Made by a program: the position numbers and the translations under genes. Under the pieces are notes generated by a model. That model worked only from the letters and a program-made list of their open reading frames with translations. It did no database searches and was not told the DNA's origin. 62,378 nt of DNA, from positions 1 to 62,378 of the forward strand of contig JAZDJP010000047.1 in NCBI GenBank assembly GCA_043803805.1. Direction: 5' to 3'. Source of the stretch: JAZDJP01 sp043803805 (lineage in GTDB: Bacteria; Planctomycetota; JAZDJP01). Within the stretch, counting starts at the first letter, position 1; each line of letters starts with the position of its first letter. Positions 16,753 through 24,586 of the stretch are shown here, one piece after another.

Positions 16753-17793
16753 TCAGCAGATCCGCGGCAAAAGTTCCCCCGACGGCATATCCAGGACCCG
16801 GGTCGCGCCGAGGGGGCCGGTGAGGATGACGGGCGCCGCGGCGCGTACCACCGCGCCGCCGATGCGGCAGGCCCCGGCGGAGACGGGATGGGCGCGGAGG
16901 AGGGCGAGGGCCTTTTCGGCGTCGGCCGCCTCGCAAAATACCACAAACCGGCCCTCGTTCGCGATGGCCAGGGGATCGAAGCCCAGCACCTCGCACGCCC
17001 CGCGGACCTCCTCCGTCACGGGGACGGCCGTTTCGTCGGCGCGCACCGTGACGCCCGCGGCGTCGGCCAGCTCGTTCAGGGCCGCGGCGAGCCCCCCGCG
17101 CGTCAAGTCCCGGAGGGCGTGAACCCGCACCCCGGCGTCGAGAAGGGCGAGGACGGGCGTGTGGAGGGGGGCGGCATCGCTTGTCACCGATATATCAAAG
17201 GCGAGTTCCCGCCGCGCCGCGAGCATGGCGATGCCGTGGCGGCCGACGTCGCCGCTCAAAATCAAAACATCCCCCGGCCGGATGGCGGACGGGGCGGACG
17301 TTGCGCCCTCCCGCACGAGCCCGATCCCCGCGGTGTTGATGAAAAGCCCGTCGCCCTTGCCGCGTTCCACCACCTTCGTGTCGCCGGCGACAAGCGCCGC
17401 CCCGCAGGCCTCCGCCGCGGCCTTCATCGCCGCGACGATCGTGCGGAGGTCCTCCATGGGGAAGCCCTCCTCCAGGATGAACCCGGCGCTTAAATACAAC
17501 GGCTGGGCCGCGCACATCGCCAGGTCATTCACCGTGCCGTACACGGCGAGTTCCCCGATATTGCCGCCCGCAAAAAAAATCGGCCGGGCGACGTAGGAAT
17601 CCGTCGTGAACGCGATCCGTTGCCCCCCGATCGTGACAACGGCCCCGTCCCCGAGGGCCTCGAGCGCGGGATTCCGGAAGGCGGGGAGAAAGATCTGTTC
17701 CACAAGCCGTCGGGTGAGCAACCCCCCGCCCCCGTGGGCGAGAAGCACCCGCGGGTAATCGGAGAGGGGAAGCGGACAGTTCGGCGATTCCAT
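16753..17793 (-). CDS. hypE: HypE, hydrogenase maturation (cyanide ligand synthesis)
   Basis: A 346-aa PurM-like ATPase beginning MESPNCPLPLSDYPRVLLAHGGGG at ATG 17793. The fold is complete: FTTDSYVARPIFFAGGNIGELAVYGTVNDLA, GDTKVVERGKGDG, and RDLTRGGLAAALNELA. The chain ends LLPRIC, with the C-terminal cysteine that HypF carbamoylates and HypE dehydrates to a thiocyanate, source of the CN ligands of the NiFe site. It is separated from hypD by ~500 bp of repeats rather than sharing a tight operon, and has its own promoter. Confidence 0.95.
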   Translation of the reverse strand: MESPNCPLPLSDYPRVLLAHGGGGLLTRRLVEQIFLPAFRNPALEALGDGAVVTIGGQRIAFTTDSYVARPIFFAGGNIGELAVYGTVNDLAMCAAQPLYLSAGFILEEGFPMEDLRTIVAAMKAAAEACGAALVAGDTKVVERGKGDGLFINTAGIGLVREGATSAPSAIRPGDVLILSGDVGRHGIAMLAARRELAFDISVTSDAAPLHTPVLALLDAGVRVHALRDLTRGGLAAALNELADAAGVTVRADETAVPVTEEVRGACEVLGFDPLAIANEGRFVVFCEAADAEKALALLRAHPVSAGACRIGGAVVRAAAPVILTGPLGATRVLDMPSGELLPRIC

Positions 17794-17802
17794 CACGGCG
17801 GG

Positions 17803-17830
17803 ATTATAGGAGGGGGGAGGGGAATGGCAA
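17803..17830 (-). promoter_or_regulatory. promoter of hypE
   Basis: On the minus strand, TTGCCA (17830-17825), 16-bp spacer, TATAAT (17808-17803). The ATG at 17793 is nine bases away and there is no ribosome site, so the mRNA is predicted to be essentially leaderless. Confidence 0.55.
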
Positions 17831-17835
17831 GAAGT

Positions 17836-18181
17836 GATGAATGATGAATGCGGAATGATGAATGGGGAAGTCGGCGAGTCAGCGAATCTGGGAGTCGAGG
17901 AGTCGGATGAAATTTCGAATTCCGGACGTGAGTCCCGCGTGCGGCTTCGCCACACGGGACAACGTCCCCCTCACGGGGAATGTCGAATGCCGAATTGGTT
18001 CGAATTGCAGGCACGACCGAACCGTTATTGACGGGGACAACGGAAGGATTATTTCTGTGAGGAGTATCCAGCAACGAAGAAAGACATTTTACTGTCCCGT
18101 TTCTGGAATTGGAGGGCGGCGCTCCAGCGCCGCCGGACATGATTCTCAGCGGGTAGGGGCGGGTTTCAAACCCGCCCCTAC
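17836..18181. repeat. repeat-packed spacer between hypD and hypE
   Basis: The 504-bp gap 17794-18297 shows no convincing gene. 17836-17863: heptads GATGAAT, GATGAAT, GCGGAAT, GATGAAT. 17869-17904: inverted GACTC octads opening with GAAGTCGGCGAGTC. 17910-17995: scattered NNCGAAT-like copies and a GTGCGGCTTCGCCACAC hairpin. 18115-18134: palindrome with 9-bp arms GGCGGCGCT/AGCGCCGCC. 18153-18181: palindrome with arms GTAGGGGCGGGTTT, of the same type as the one inside the sigma-fusion gene at 42808. Confidence 0.75.
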
Positions 18182-18297
18182 GATTGCGGGGCACGAGTCA
18201 CAGGTCACGGGTCACGTTCTCGAGGTTCCCGGTTGCCGGATCCCGGTTCCCGATCCTGTGTTTCTGCGAGATACGCTTCACGAGATACGAGTGACGC

Positions 18298-19380
18298 TTA
18301 TCGTCGGTATCTGTAGTATGCCGCGCACGCCCCCTCCGAGGACACCATCGTGGCGCCGAGGGGTCGTTCGGGGGTGCAGCGGGTGCCGAAGGCGGGGCAT
18401 TCGCCGGGGCGGAGGAGTCCCTGGAGGACGGCGCCGCTCCGGCATTCGCCGGTTTCCGCGGAGGGCGCGCCGGCCGCCCCGAATCGCATCTCGGCGTCGA
18501 AGTCCGCGTAGTCCGTCGCAAGTCCAAGACCGCTTTGCGGAATTTCTCCGATGCCCCGCCACCGGCGGGGGATGACCCGGAACACCCGGCGGATCAGGTC
18601 CTGGGCGGGGAGGTTGCCCTCCCGGCGGACGGAACGCGCGTAGGCGTTTTCCACACGCGCCTCGCCGCGTTCGAGTTGGCGGACCGCGAGAAGGACGCCC
18701 TCGAGGATGTCCAGCGGTTCAAAGCCCGTTACGATGATCGGAACGTGGTATTTCGCCGCGATCGGTTCGTATTCCGTGAAGCCCATCACGGTGCAGACGT
18801 GGCCGGCGGCGAGGAATGCCTGGACGCGGCGGTCGGGCGCGGAAAGGATCGCTTCGATGGCCGGCGGGACGAGCACGTGCGAGACGAGCAGGGAAAAATT
18901 CCGGAGCCCTTCCTCCCGGGCGCGGTGGACCGTCATGGCGGTGGCGGGGGCGGTGGTCTCGAAGCCCACGGCGAAGAACACCACCTCCCGGCCGGGGTTC
19001 TGCCGCGCCGCGTCGAGAGACTCGACCGGGTTGTACACCACGCGGACGTCGGCCCCGGCCGCGCGGGCGGCCAGGAGATTCCCCGCCGACCCCGGCACGC
19101 GGAGCATGTCCCCGAACGAGCATAGTATGCTACCGGGCCGCCGCGCGATGGCGATGGCCTTGTCCACGAGTTCCACCGGTGTGACGCAGACGGGGCATCC
19201 GGGGCCGTGAAGGAGTCGCAGGCGGTCCGGCAGGATCTGGTCAAGCCCGTGCCGGAGGATGGCATGCGTCTGGCCGCCGCAGACCTCCATGAGCGTCCAC
19301 GGACGGGTGACCGTCCGGCGGATTTCCTCCGCGAGGGCCTTCGCCCGGGACGGGTCTCGGAATTCGTCGAGGTATTTCAT
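18298..19380 (-). CDS. hypD: HypD, hydrogenase maturation Fe-S protein
   Basis: A 360-aa HypD from ATG 19380 (MKYLDEFRDPSRAKALAEEI). Hallmarks: MEVCGGQTHAILRHGLD, GPGCPVCVTP, FFAVGFETTAPATA, HVCTVMGFTEYEP, GFEPLDILEGV, and a C-terminal [4Fe-4S] cysteine set in CRSGAVLQG..CPAFGTRCTPERPLGA. HypD with HypC assembles the Fe(CN)2CO unit. No ribosome site is apparent; the ATG abuts an inverted repeat (19382-19444) in the hypC-hypD gap. Confidence 0.95.
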   Translation of the reverse strand: MKYLDEFRDPSRAKALAEEIRRTVTRPWTLMEVCGGQTHAILRHGLDQILPDRLRLLHGPGCPVCVTPVELVDKAIAIARRPGSILCSFGDMLRVPGSAGNLLAARAAGADVRVVYNPVESLDAARQNPGREVVFFAVGFETTAPATAMTVHRAREEGLRNFSLLVSHVLVPPAIEAILSAPDRRVQAFLAAGHVCTVMGFTEYEPIAAKYHVPIIVTGFEPLDILEGVLLAVRQLERGEARVENAYARSVRREGNLPAQDLIRRVFRVIPRRWRGIGEIPQSGLGLATDYADFDAEMRFGAAGAPSAETGECRSGAVLQGLLRPGECPAFGTRCTPERPLGATMVSSEGACAAYYRYRR

Positions 19381-19381
19381 G

Positions 19382-19444
19382 GTATTTGCCTGGCGACTCG
19401 TTTCGGCCCGTTTCACAGGCCTGCACTCGTCGCCAAACAAATAC
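19382..19444. repeat. inverted-repeat element between hypC and hypD (copy A)
   Basis: Arms GTATTTGCCTGGCGAC (19382-19397) and GTCGCCAAACAAATAC (19429-19444) match at 14 of 16 positions and flank a 31-bp loop. On the minus strand the element continues upstream into a G-rich region (to ~19503) that overlaps the 3' end of hypC. The same arm and the same G-rich lead recur before hypA at 34701-34797. It could be an operator, an mRNA structure or a mobile repeat. Confidence 0.55.
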
Positions 19445-19456
19445 AGGCCCGCGTCG

Positions 19457-19747
19457 TTATTGGTGGCGGGCCAGCGGGGGCCCCGCCCCCGCGCCCCCGG
19501 CCGGATGAGCAAGGTTTGTCGATTCGAAAAGTGTTTCGAAGGCGGCGAGCGTCGCGGCGGCCTCGGTTTCGTCAAGCCGGCTGAGGGCGAATCCCGCGTG
19601 GACGAGGACGTAATCGCCGGGGACGGCCTCGGGGACGAAGGCGAGACTCGCCTCGCGGACGGCGCCGCCGAAACTCACCTTCGCGGTGCGCCGTTCGGGG
19701 GTGTCGCCCGCAATGGAAAGAATCTGGCCGGGGATGGCGAGGCACAT
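19457..19747 (-). CDS. hypC: HypC, hydrogenase maturation chaperone
   Basis: A 96-aa HypC/HupF protein with the essential N-terminal cysteine (MCLAIPGQILSI), KVSFGGAVREASLAFVPEAVPGDYVLVHAGFAL, then the DETEAAATLAAFETLF helix where most homologues end. It binds HypD and carries the Fe(CN)2CO unit to the large subunit. The last ~18 residues (LAHPAGGAGAGPPLARHQ) are encoded by the G-rich part of a repeat element, so the C-terminal tail looks like a repeat-derived extension. A GGAGG ribosome site precedes the ATG. Confidence 0.93.
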   Translation of the reverse strand: MCLAIPGQILSIAGDTPERRTAKVSFGGAVREASLAFVPEAVPGDYVLVHAGFALSRLDETEAAATLAAFETLFESTNLAHPAGGAGAGPPLARHQ

Positions 19748-19811
19748 CAGGGAATCCTCCGCGATGAAACGTCGAATCTATTCGGCATTTTGGTTTCCTG
19801 TTTCCTCTGCA

Positions 19812-19843
19812 ACTCAGCACTCAGTACTCAGAACTCAGCACTT
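19812..19843. repeat. ACTCAGN heptad repeat overlapping the hypF stop codon
   Basis: Heptads ACTCAGC, ACTCAGT, ACTCAGA, ACTCAGC, then ACTT. The minus-strand hypF stop TGA (19837-19835) lies within the tract, so the repeat supplies the last residues and the stop of hypF. Confidence 0.75.
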
Positions 19844-22141
19844 CCCCTGGTCCCGGTTATTTTGTCCTGCCGCGATGATGACTTGCCCCAGCGCGATCCC
19901 TCCGTCGTTGGGGGGGATCCGCTGGTGCCAGTACGGCCGGAATCCCGCCTCCCGGAGTTGCGCCACCGTCAGTTCCGTGAGGCGCCGGTTCTGGAAGCAG
20001 CCGCCGGAAAGCGCTACACGATTCTCGCCGGAACGGCGGGCCGCGGCAACGATAATCCCGGCGAGTGTGGCGTGAAACCGCGCGGCGATCATCCCCGGGG
20101 AGACACCGGCGCGGACGTCGGCGAGGATGGCGTGAATCATGAGCGCCCAGTCCGCTTGGAACGGAGCGGCGTTCGTGAGGGTGAATGCATAAGGCGCCGC
20201 CGGCGTCTCCTCCGCCGTGAACTCGAGGGCCATGGCCGCCTGTCCCTCGAAAGCGTTTCTCTGGCTTAGGCCGGTGAGGGAGGCGACGGCGTCGAACAGC
20301 CGTCCCGCGCTCGATGTGCGGGGGGTGTTGATGCCGTTACGGATGGCGGTTCGCAGGAGGGCGCGTTCGTCCGGAGAAAACGCGGCAATCGTCGGGATGT
20401 CCGTCATTTCGAACGCGTCCTCGCCGTGAAGTTCGTACAACAGGCCCAGCGCCGCCCGGCGGGGCTCCCGCGCGGCCGCGTCGCCCCCCGGGAGGGGGAA
20501 TGTCCGGAGATGGCCGGCGCGCGTGAACCCGGCCCCGGCGGGAATCAGGAATTCCCCGCCCCAGACCGTGCCGTCGGGTCCGTATCCCGTTCCATCCCAG
20601 GCGACGCCGAGCGCGCTTCCGGAAAGGCCGTTTTCCGCCATGCAGGACAGGATGTGGGCGTGGTGGTGCTGGACGGGAATGACGGGGATCCCGAGCGTCC
20701 GGGCGTGCCGGGTGGAGGCGTAATCGGGGTGAAGGTCTGCGGCGACCGCGGCGGGCCGCACCCCGAGGAGCCCGGGAATGTCCACGGTCACCCGGCGGAA
20801 GGCGTCGAGGGCCTCCGGGGTGTCGAGGTCCCCGATGTGCTGGCTCACGAAGACGTTCCGGCCGGAAGATAGGGCGACGGTGTTTTTGAGATGGGCCCCG
20901 GCGGCGAGGATCGGGGGGAGCGCCGCGTCCAGAGTCACCGGGAGCGGCGCGTATCCCCGCGCCCGGCGGAGGACCTGTTCGCGCCCCGCGACGACGTGGA
21001 CGACGGAATCGTCGCAATGGCGGGCGATGGGGCGGTTGTGGACGAGGAAAACATCCGCGATGCCGCCCAGGCGCTCGAGCGCCTCGCGTTCGTCGGTGGC
21101 GATGGGCTCGTCGGAGCGGTTGCCGCTCGTGGCCACCACCGGGAATCCGAGTTCGCACATCAGCAGATGATGGAGGGGAGTGTAGGGAAGCATGATCCCG
21201 AGACGCGGATTCCCCGGCGCCACGGACGGCGCGACCGGGGCGGGGTTGCTGGCGCGCCGGAGAAGGACGATGGGCGCCTCCGGGGAGAGGAGAAGCCGTT
21301 CCTCGAGGTCGGATACGATCGCAAGCGTTTTCGTGGAAGCGATGTCCGGGCACATGAGGGCCAGAGGTTTTTCCTCGCGGTGCTTCCGTTCCCGCAGGCG
21401 CTTCACCGCCCGGTCGTCCCGGGCGTCCGCGACGAGGTGGAACCCGCCGAGCCCCTTGACGGCCGCGATGAGTCCCCGGCGGATGGCATCCGCCGCGCCA
21501 AGGAGGGCCTCGTGGCGGGAGACGATCGTTTTGCCGCCCGTGTCCCACAGCGCCAGGTGCGGTCCGCAATCGGGGCAGGCGGTGGGCTGGGCGTGGAAAC
21601 GGCGGTCGGCGGGGGTTTCGTATTCCCTCCGGCAGGCGGCGCACATGGCGAATCCCGCCATGGTCGTGCGGGGACGGTCATAGGGCAGGGCGGTGATGAT
21701 GGTGAATCGGGGGCCGCAATTCGTGCAGTTCGTGAAGGGGTGGAGGAAGCGGCGGTCGGCGGGGTTGTTCATTTCCCGGAGGCAGTCGGGGCACGCGGCG
21801 ATGTCCGGCAGGATGAACGTCTCCGGCGGCCCGTCGTCCCGGCTTTCCCGGATTGTAAAATTTTGGAATCCCGCCGGATCCAGGAAGACGTGCTCAAGGC
21901 CCTGGAGGATGGCGCGCGGGGGCTTTTCCCGTCCGAGGCGGGTCAGAAACGCGTCGAGCGCATCCCGGGGACCTTCCGTTTCGATGACGACACCCCGGGG
22001 GGAGTTGGTCACCCACCCCGAGAGTCCCAGTTCCATGGCGAGGCGGTAGACAAAGGGGCGAAAGCCCACGCCCTGGACCGCGCCGAAGGCCGTGATACGG
22101 AGACGTTCGGGTGCGGCGGGGAACGGGGCGGAAGGAATCAT
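19835..22141 (-). CDS. hypF: HypF, carbamoyltransferase for hydrogenase maturation
   Basis: A 768-aa HypF with all domains. Acylphosphatase-like N-terminus (FGAVQGVGFRPFVYRLA); two zinc-finger repeats (CPDCLREM...CTNCGPRF and CAACRREYETP...CPDCGP); a YrdC-like domain (~200-390, with KGLGGFHLVADA); and a C-terminal Kae1-like domain with QHHHAHILSCMAENGL. It activates carbamoyl phosphate and transfers the carbamoyl group to the HypE C-terminal cysteine. It heads the hypF-hypC-hypD run and diverges from the hydrogenase structural operon. A TATACT box lies seven bases before its ATG. Confidence 0.95.
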   Translation of the reverse strand: MIPSAPFPAAPERLRITAFGAVQGVGFRPFVYRLAMELGLSGWVTNSPRGVVIETEGPRDALDAFLTRLGREKPPRAILQGLEHVFLDPAGFQNFTIRESRDDGPPETFILPDIAACPDCLREMNNPADRRFLHPFTNCTNCGPRFTIITALPYDRPRTTMAGFAMCAACRREYETPADRRFHAQPTACPDCGPHLALWDTGGKTIVSRHEALLGAADAIRRGLIAAVKGLGGFHLVADARDDRAVKRLRERKHREEKPLALMCPDIASTKTLAIVSDLEERLLLSPEAPIVLLRRASNPAPVAPSVAPGNPRLGIMLPYTPLHHLLMCELGFPVVATSGNRSDEPIATDEREALERLGGIADVFLVHNRPIARHCDDSVVHVVAGREQVLRRARGYAPLPVTLDAALPPILAAGAHLKNTVALSSGRNVFVSQHIGDLDTPEALDAFRRVTVDIPGLLGVRPAAVAADLHPDYASTRHARTLGIPVIPVQHHHAHILSCMAENGLSGSALGVAWDGTGYGPDGTVWGGEFLIPAGAGFTRAGHLRTFPLPGGDAAAREPRRAALGLLYELHGEDAFEMTDIPTIAAFSPDERALLRTAIRNGINTPRTSSAGRLFDAVASLTGLSQRNAFEGQAAMALEFTAEETPAAPYAFTLTNAAPFQADWALMIHAILADVRAGVSPGMIAARFHATLAGIIVAAARRSGENRVALSGGCFQNRRLTELTVAQLREAGFRPYWHQRIPPNDGGIALGQVIIAAGQNNRDQGKC

Positions 22142-22148
22142 GTCGGCC

Positions 22149-22176
22149 AGTATAGCGAAAATGCGTTACGTTGAAA
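22149..22176 (-). promoter_or_regulatory. weak promoter of hypF
   Basis: On the minus strand TATACT (22154-22149) is a good -10 box seven bases before the ATG at 22141. The -35 (TTTCAA, 22176-22171, 16-bp spacer) is poor. It is back to back with the hydrogenase promoter. Confidence 0.3.
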
Positions 22177-22181
22177 TATGC

Positions 22182-22209
22182 TTGACATGAAAGTCGGGAA
22201 CGATAGAGT
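22182..22209 (+). promoter_or_regulatory. promoter of the hydrogenase operon
   Basis: Perfect -35 TTGACA (22182-22187), 16-bp spacer, TAGAGT (22204-22209). The first subunit starts at ATG 22241, about 25 bases after the expected transcription start. The -35 overlaps an upstream in-frame ATG at 22178, which is a reason to prefer 22241. Confidence 0.5.
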
Positions 22210-22240
22210 AACGCGAAATTTTCCTATCGAAGCCACAACA

Positions 22241-23287
22241 ATGAATGAGCGGTTCGTCACGGATGAACGGACGGCTGATTTCCTGACGGCGCTGTGCCGG
22301 GGGAAGACGGTCTATGCTTCGGTTTCGGAGGGGGATCACTATCATCTCGTGCGGGACGAGGGTTGGCGGCCGGATCGGCATGTCCTCGGGGCGTTCCGGC
22401 CGGTGGAGCCCTTGAAGGCCGTGGTGTTCCGCCCCCGCCAGTCGCTGGGGGAACTTTTCGGCGAGGCGGCGGCCGATCCGGCCTCCGGGCCGGACATCGT
22501 GGTCGTCGGTGTCAAGAACTGTGATCTCTCGGCGCTGGCCATCCATGATCATGTGTTTCTCGCCGAGCCCGTGGACCCGACCTACGCGCGGCTCCGGGAG
22601 AAGACGCTTCTGGTGGCCTCCGATTGCACCGGCGCCTGCGACGTTTGTTTTTGCACGGCGGTCCGCGAGCAGCCTTACCCCCGTCGCGGATTCGACATCA
22701 ACCTGAGCCCGGTTCCTGGCGGCTGCGTGGTGGAGGAGGGGAGTCCCCGCGGGAAGGCGGCCTTGGAATCCCTGGCCAGCCAACTGGGCGGGGCTCTGCC
22801 GGAGCATCTCCGGGAGCGGGATCGGCGGCGCGGGGAACTTTCCCGGCGCGTCGAGGAACAGGCCGCCCAAAACGGCCTCCCGGCGGCGTCGGACCTGCAG
22901 AGGGCCGTCGCCCGGACCGCCGAAAGCGATCTCTGGGGGCAGTTCGCCGCGGACTGCGTGGAGTGCGGCGCGTGCAACTTCGCCTGCTGCACCTGTCATT
23001 GCTTTCTCCTGGCGGACGGGTGCCTGGCGGGGGGCGTCCCCGGCCGCGTCCGGCAATGGGACTCCTGCCTGTATCGCGATTTCGCGCGCGTGGCGGGCGG
23101 GGCCAATCCCCGCAAGCATCGCGCCGAGCGGCTCTACAACCGGTTCGACAAGAAATTCAACTTTTTCCCGCAGGTGCTGGGACGTTACGCCTGCGACGGG
23201 TGTGGACGCTGTATTCAGGTCTGCACCGGCAAAATTGACATCCGACAGGTGTTGAAAAAGGCATTGGATGAAACCAAGTCTCTATAA
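22241..23287 (+). CDS. hydB: HydB/ShyB-like Fe-S subunit (sulfhydrogenase beta type)
   Basis: A 348-aa Fe-S protein resembling the beta subunit of archaeal cytosolic sulfhydrogenase and AsrA of sulfite reductase. It has VVGVKNCDLSALAIHDHVFL, a CDVCFC motif near residue 131, a first cluster motif CVECGACNFACCTCHC, WDSCLYRDFARVAGG, and a second cluster motif CDGCGRCIQVCTGKID near the C-terminus. In relatives it passes electrons between the FAD subunit and the hydrogenase. Here it is the first gene of a membrane-hydrogenase operon and overlaps the FAD subunit gene by 20 bp. No soluble hydrogenase small or large subunit accompanies it. Confidence 0.82.
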   Translation: MNERFVTDERTADFLTALCRGKTVYASVSEGDHYHLVRDEGWRPDRHVLGAFRPVEPLKAVVFRPRQSLGELFGEAAADPASGPDIVVVGVKNCDLSALAIHDHVFLAEPVDPTYARLREKTLLVASDCTGACDVCFCTAVREQPYPRRGFDINLSPVPGGCVVEEGSPRGKAALESLASQLGGALPEHLRERDRRRGELSRRVEEQAAQNGLPAASDLQRAVARTAESDLWGQFAADCVECGACNFACCTCHCFLLADGCLAGGVPGRVRQWDSCLYRDFARVAGGANPRKHRAERLYNRFDKKFNFFPQVLGRYACDGCGRCIQVCTGKIDIRQVLKKALDETKSL

Positions 23288-24092
23288 GCCCATCCCGGCG
23301 CGGGTGGACCGGATCATTGACGAGACGTCCAACATCCGGACGTTCGTCATCGTCCCGCAGGAGCCCATTCCCTTCAAGGCCGGACAGTTCGTGGAACTGA
23401 CCGTCCCGGGATTCGGCGAGGCGCCCTTCACGCCCTCCTCCTCCCCGACGGTCTCCGACCGCCTCGAGGTGACCATCATGCGCGCGGGGACCGTCACCGG
23501 GCAGCTCCATGCGCTGAAGCCGGGGGCTCCGATCGGCATACGCGGCCCGCTCGGCCGTCCCTATCCGCTGGAGAAGTATTACGGCCGCGAGGTGCTCATC
23601 GTGGGCGGCGGGGTGGGGCTGGCGCCGCTGCGCGCCCTCCTCTTCGCGTTGTTCGCGGAGATCGGCAAGTACAAAAAGATCATCGTCCGCTACGGGGCGA
23701 AGACGCCGAACGATCTCGTGTACCGGCAGGCCGTGTCCGAGGCCTGGGGCCGCAAGGACATTGATCTCATGTTGAGCGTGGACAAGCGGGACGGGACGTG
23801 GACGGGCAACGAGGGGGTGGTGACGACCATCCTGGGGAAGGATAAACTCCAGTGCGACCCGAAGGGCGGGGTGGCGGTGGTCTGCGGGCCGCCCATCATG
23901 ATGAAGTTCGCGACGCTCAAACTGCTGGAACTGGGCTATTCCGATGCGAACATCTATCTCTCCATGGAAAAGAACATGAGTTGCGGGGTCGGAAAGTGCG
24001 GGCACTGCCGCCTGGGGCACTACTACGCCTGCAAGGACGGACCGGTCTTCACGTACGATCAGGTCAAGTCCCTGCCGAAAATCTGGGATTGA
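23268..24092 (+). CDS. hydG: HydG/ShyC-like FAD, NAD(P)H and 2Fe-2S subunit (sulfhydrogenase gamma type)
   Basis: A 274-aa ferredoxin-NADP reductase-fold protein. FAD domain: FKAGQFVELTVPGFGEAPFT. NAD(P) domain: VLIVGGGVGLAPLRALL and AVVCGPPIMMKF. A C-terminal [2Fe-2S] motif, CGVGKCGHCRLGHYYACKDG, is followed by PVFTYDQV. Sulfhydrogenase gamma and PyrK-type subunits share this plan and oxidise or reduce NAD(P)H. It is the only flavin/pyridine-nucleotide subunit in the locus, so it is the likely entry or exit of NAD(P)H electrons. Here the name hydG means the sulfhydrogenase gamma subunit, not the [FeFe]-hydrogenase maturase. Confidence 0.85.
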   Translation: MKPSLYKPIPARVDRIIDETSNIRTFVIVPQEPIPFKAGQFVELTVPGFGEAPFTPSSSPTVSDRLEVTIMRAGTVTGQLHALKPGAPIGIRGPLGRPYPLEKYYGREVLIVGGGVGLAPLRALLFALFAEIGKYKKIIVRYGAKTPNDLVYRQAVSEAWGRKDIDLMLSVDKRDGTWTGNEGVVTTILGKDKLQCDPKGGVAVVCGPPIMMKFATLKLLELGYSDANIYLSMEKNMSCGVGKCGHCRLGHYYACKDGPVFTYDQVKSLPKIWD

Positions 24093-24095
24093 GCG

Positions 24096-24584
24096 ATGGC
24101 CAAGCGTTTATTCATTGATATGTTTCAATGCGACATGTGCGAGGAATGCACGGTCCGCTGCGATTACATGTATCAGTCGACGGTGACGGACCACGGTCTG
24201 CGCGACCTGCGGGAGGCGGTGACGTTCCAGATCATCTGCCGCCGGTGCGAAAACCCCAGTTGCGTGGCCGCCTGCCGTTTCCAGGCGCTGGAACGCCAGG
24301 CCGACGGCGTCATCCGGCGGCACAACATGCGGTGCGTGAGTTGCAAGTGCTGCAGTCATGCCTGCCCCTTCGGGACGATCTACCCGGAACTCACCCTGTT
24401 CTACGCGGTGCGGTGCGACTACTGTCTGGGTCGCCTGGAGACGGGGGACGCCCGGTGCCTGTCCACCTGCGCCAGGAAGGCCGTTTCGTGGCGGGAGGTC
24501 GAGGAGAATCCGAAGGAGCAGATTTATGTGGTGCACGAGCGTCTGGCCGTGCGGGCGCCGAAGTGGGATAAAAGGAGCGTCTGA
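24096..24584 (+). CDS. 4x[4Fe-4S] polyferredoxin subunit (HycB/DmsB-like)
   Basis: A 162-aa protein with four cysteine clusters: CDMCEECTVRC, CRRCENPSCVAAC, CVSCKCCSHAC and CDYCLG..CLSTC. This is the electron-relay pattern of HycB, DmsB and CooF-type subunits. It starts three bases after the FAD subunit stop and ends two bases before the NuoH-like gene, so it probably bridges the HydB/HydG module and the membrane hydrogenase. Confidence 0.85.
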   Translation: MAKRLFIDMFQCDMCEECTVRCDYMYQSTVTDHGLRDLREAVTFQIICRRCENPSCVAACRFQALERQADGVIRRHNMRCVSCKCCSHACPFGTIYPELTLFYAVRCDYCLGRLETGDARCLSTCARKAVSWREVEENPKEQIYVVHERLAVRAPKWDKRSV

Positions 24585-24586
24585 TC

